Source: Holophagales bacterium
GTDB taxonomy: Bacteria > Acidobacteriota > Thermoanaerobaculia > UBA5066
Direction: 5' to 3'
NCBI GenBank assembly: GCA_016719485.1
Contig: JADJZB010000006.1
Coordinates: forward strand, 91,345 to 155,344
Length of the DNA stretch: 64,000 nucleotides
Position 1 is the stretch's first letter. Every line of letters starts with the position of its first letter. Positions 61,509 to 64,000 of the stretch are shown here, one piece after another. The translations under genes were made by a program, and so were the position numbers. The notes beneath the pieces were generated by a model. The model saw nothing but the letters and a program-made list of their open reading frames with translations, ran no database searches and was not told the origin of the DNA.

Positions 61509-62669
61509 ATGACCCCGAGTCGCCGAACCGCCCCCCGAGCCAGGAACGCCGGACGCAGCGCGCCCGAGGCGGCCGGCGCCGGCGTCACGATCCGGGAGGT
61601 GGCGCAGGCCGCCGGGGTTTCCGTCGCCACCGTCTCCCGCGTCGTCAACGGGACGGCCGTGGTGAAGGACGAGACGCGGTTGCGCGTCGAGGCGGAAGTC
61701 GCGCGCCTCCGGTATTCGCCGAACGCGGCGGCCCGGAGCCTCATCACGAACCGGACGAACACGATCGGCGTCGTCCTGCCCGACATGTGGGGTGAGTATT
61801 TCTCCGAGGTCATCCACGGCATCGACCTCACCGCGAGGCAGGCCGGGTATCACGTCCTCGTCTCCTCGTCCCACAGCGACGTCGCCGAGACCCGGGCCGT
61901 TCTCCGGGCGATGCACGGTCGGGTCGACGGCGTGATCGTCATGTCCCCGAACGCCTCGCCCCGCGAGCTCGAGGGGTGTCTCCCTCCCTCGCTTCCGGTG
62001 GTCTTCCTGAACTCGGCTCCCGGGGGAGCGCTCCAGCCCGCGCTGAACGTCGACAACCGGGGAGGGGCGCGCGCCATGGTGACGCACCTCCTGGACCTCG
62101 GCCACCGGCGCCTCGCCTTCGTCACGGGCCCGGCGTCGAACTTCGATGCCGCCGAGCGTCGCCGGGGATGCCGGGACGCCCTCCGTGCCGCGGGACGGCC
62201 GCCGGAGGCGCTCATCGAGCTCGAAGGGGACTTCGGCGAGGAGTCGGGCCAGGCGGCGGGAGAGGCCATCGTCAGGCTCTCGCCGCGGCCGACCGCGATC
62301 TTCGCGGCGAACGACTCGATGGCGATCGGCATCCTGTTCGCGCTCCGGCGCGCGGGCGTGCGGGTCCCGGAGGAGATCGCCGTCGCGGGCTTCGACGACA
62401 TCCCGATCGCGCGCTTCGCGAGCCCGCCGCTCTCGACGGTACGCCTCGACATCCGCACCCTCGGCGAGCGGGCGCTGGCCCGGCTCCTGGTCGAGGTGTC
62501 GGGGGACGGAGCCTCGCACGCGGCCCGCGAGGTCCTTCCGATCCGCCTCGTCCTCCGGGATTCGACCGGACGCCGCGGGGCGGTCACCACGACCGGGCCG
62601 TGTCCCGTCGCGCCCGCTTCCCATCCCGCATCCGACAGAGCATCCGATCGAAGGAGGAAGGCATCATGA
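61509..62669 (+). CDS. LacI family transcriptional regulator
   Basis: 386 residues. A 25-residue Arg/Ala-rich extension precedes the helix-turn-helix VTIREVAQAAGVSVATVSRVVNG. The sugar-binding core has family landmarks: NTIGVVLPDMWGEYFSEVIHGI, LLDLGHRRLAFVTGP, PTAIFAANDSMAIG and EIAVAGFDDIPIARF. The C-terminal 40 residues are low-complexity. No Shine-Dalgarno precedes the ATG, so an internal start is possible. The stop overlaps the TonB receptor start by four bases (ATGA), which implies control of sugar-polymer uptake by this protein. The effector is unknown. Confidence 0.93.
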   Translation: MTPSRRTAPRARNAGRSAPEAAGAGVTIREVAQAAGVSVATVSRVVNGTAVVKDETRLRVEAEVARLRYSPNAAARSLITNRTNTIGVVLPDMWGEYFSEVIHGIDLTARQAGYHVLVSSSHSDVAETRAVLRAMHGRVDGVIVMSPNASPRELEGCLPPSLPVVFLNSAPGGALQPALNVDNRGGARAMVTHLLDLGHRRLAFVTGPASNFDAAERRRGCRDALRAAGRPPEALIELEGDFGEESGQAAGEAIVRLSPRPTAIFAANDSMAIGILFALRRAGVRVPEEIAVAGFDDIPIARFASPPLSTVRLDIRTLGERALARLLVEVSGDGASHAAREVLPIRLVLRDSTGRRGAVTTTGPCPVAPASHPASDRASDRRRKAS

Positions 62670-64000
62670 GACGAAACGCAGGGCTGAAGGCCCTCCTGAC
62701 CATCCCGGCCGTCGTCCTCGTCGCCGTGACCCTCGTCGCCCTGCCCGCGTTCGGGCAGACGACGACGGGCCCAGGTGCGGGGTACGGTCACCGACTCCGC
62801 AGGGACCGATCCCCGGCGTCACGGTCTGGCCGTGAACACCGCGTCCGGCACGAGATCCTCGGCAGCGGTCGCGGTGAACGGCACGTACGTTCTCGTCGTC
62901 CCGGCCGGGAGGTACGAGGTCGCCGTCGCCACCGGCGCCCACGAGCCCTGGAAGAAGGCGATTCAGGTCGGCGTCGGCCAGAGCCTGACGCAGGACATCG
63001 CGCTGAAGCCCGGCAAGCTCGCCGCGGAGGTCTCGGTCGTCGCCACGTCGGCCGAGGCCCAGGTGAGCGGATCACGTCGGAGATCGGGACGAACGTCGGC
63101 ACGGACCAGCTCCAGATGCTTCCTCAGTCGTCGCGGAACTTCCTGAACGCCGCCGTCATCGCCCCGGCGTCCGCATCTCGCGCGACGAGGAGCGTCAGGA
63201 GTTCAGCTACGGCGCCCAGCGCTCGATGAATACGAACGTCTTCATCGACGGAACGAGCTACAAGAACGACATCCTCCAGGGGGTCGGTCGGGCAGGATTC
63301 CAGCAAGGGAATCCTTCCCGCAGAACGCCGTCCAGAGTTCAAGTCATCACCCAGAACTTCAGGCGGAGTACCAGAAGGCGTCGAGCGCCGTGATCTACCG
63401 CGGTGACGAAGTCCGGGGCAACGATCTCCGCGGCGAGGTCTTCGCCTACTACCAGAACAAGAGCCTCGTCGCGATCGACGGCGTCACGCAAGGGAAGGCG
63501 GGACCAGGCGGGTATGAAGCCGTCAAGCCCGGAATACACCCGCTGGCAGCCGGGGCTGAGCCTGGGCGGCCCCATCGTGAAGGACAAGGTCCACTTCTTC
63601 GCAGCCTACGAGGGGAACTCCCGGGACCGCGAGAACGAGGTCCCGGCCGGGACGTGGGGGCTGGTCCCCGGCCTTCCGGCAGGGCTTTCACCCAGTACCA
63701 GGGGCTCTACCCGAGCGAGTTCCGGTCGACGCTCCTTCTTCGGCAGCTCTCCGCGACCCTCAACGACAGCTCAACGTCGACGTCTCCGGGGGACTACCGT
63801 CACGAGACCGACATCCGCGGCTTCGGCGGTGCGACGAGCTATCAGGCCGCCGAGAACGTCAAGAACGACGTCTGGACGGTCCGCGGCAAGCACACGATCA
63901 TCCTCGGGAACGTCCTCAACGAGGCCACGGTCAGCTACCAGAACTACAAGTGGAACCCGGTCCCCGAGGACTCGAGCATCTACGGGCAGAACTACGAAGG
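62666..64000 (+). CDS. TonB-dependent receptor with carboxypeptidase-regulatory-like domain, frameshifted and 3' truncated
   Basis: The ATG at 62666 follows AAGGAGGAAGGCATC and begins a signal peptide (LKALLTIPAVVLVAVTLVALPAFGQ). Piecing frames together gives a CarboxypepD_reg-like domain (RGTVTDSAGT; NTASGTRSSA; GRYEVAVATGAHEPWKKAIQVGVGQSLTQDIALKPG), then a plug-like region (EIGTNVGTDQLQMLPQSSRNFLNAAVIAP; SMNTNVFIDGTSYKNDILQG) and the start of the barrel (LSLGGPIVKDKVHFFAAYEGNSRDRENEVPAGTWG; ETDIRGFGGATSYQAAENVKNDVW). At least eight frame changes interrupt it. It is an Oar/SusC-type outer-membrane receptor for sugars or peptides. The end lies outside the window. Confidence 0.82.

Overview
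The window is a high-GC (about 70%) bacterial chromosome segment, gene-dense on both strands. An Acidobacteriota origin, possibly near Thermoanaerobaculia, is inferred from three things: a serine/threonine kinase fused to a TolB-like propeller, a cluster of VWFA-related secreted proteins of the acidobacterial type, and an Oar/SusC-like TonB receptor with a carboxypeptidase-regulatory N-terminus. No marker gene (16S rRNA, ribosomal protein) is present, so this is not proven. No tRNA, rRNA, CRISPR array, transposase or integrase was seen.

Layout. 1-8.3 kb: a 5'-truncated kinase/propeller protein, small unknown proteins, an aldo/keto reductase, a DUF1684 lipoprotein and an orphan membrane histidine kinase. 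8.6-11.6 kb: malic enzyme with a strong terminator, a short remnant of a superoxide dismutase gene, and a quinone oxidoreductase. 11.6-17 kb: a nitric-oxide detoxification module. Iron-sulfur repair protein RIC/ScdA, quinol NO reductase and a DUF6448 protein form a leftward operon behind a sigma-54 promoter; norR is divergent. 17-26.6 kb: secreted unknowns, MarC, a four-part NfnA/NfnB-zinc ribbon-rubrerythrin fusion, a radical SAM-STAS protein and a TPR protein. 26.7-28.7 kb: E1 alpha and beta of a 2-oxoacid (acetoin/pyruvate) dehydrogenase. 28.9-39.4 kb: mostly rightward genes (peptide-binding lipoprotein, M28 peptidase, DEAD-box helicase, GT87 glycosyltransferase, acyl-CoA-binding protein, hemerythrin, Fe-alcohol dehydrogenase, acyltransferase, DinB). 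39.4-50.2 kb: the complete branched-chain amino acid set, read leftward: leuC-leuD, then an attenuator with a 47-residue Ile/Leu/Val-rich leader peptide, then ilvD-ilvB-ilvH-ilvC-leuA-small ORF-leuB-DUF3052. 50.3-59.4 kb: a possible papain-like protein, a phosphohexomutase, two VWFA-type paralogues flanking a third secreted protein, and SppA. 59.5-64 kb: modC-modB without modA, then a LacI regulator with a palindromic operator, overlapping by four bases a TonB receptor that runs off the end.

Data quality. Three otherwise intact genes (norR, a secreted protein at 17.0-18.1 kb, leuB) each carry one apparent single-base frameshift, two of them in G or C runs. The last 1.3 kb contains at least eight. 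This looks like assembly error, worst near the right end, rather than gene decay.

The most notable observations are the ilv attenuator leader (too short to be an obvious gene), the sigma-54/NorR-type control of NO detoxification, the oxidoreductase-rubrerythrin fusion, the radical SAM-STAS fusion and the superoxide dismutase relic.
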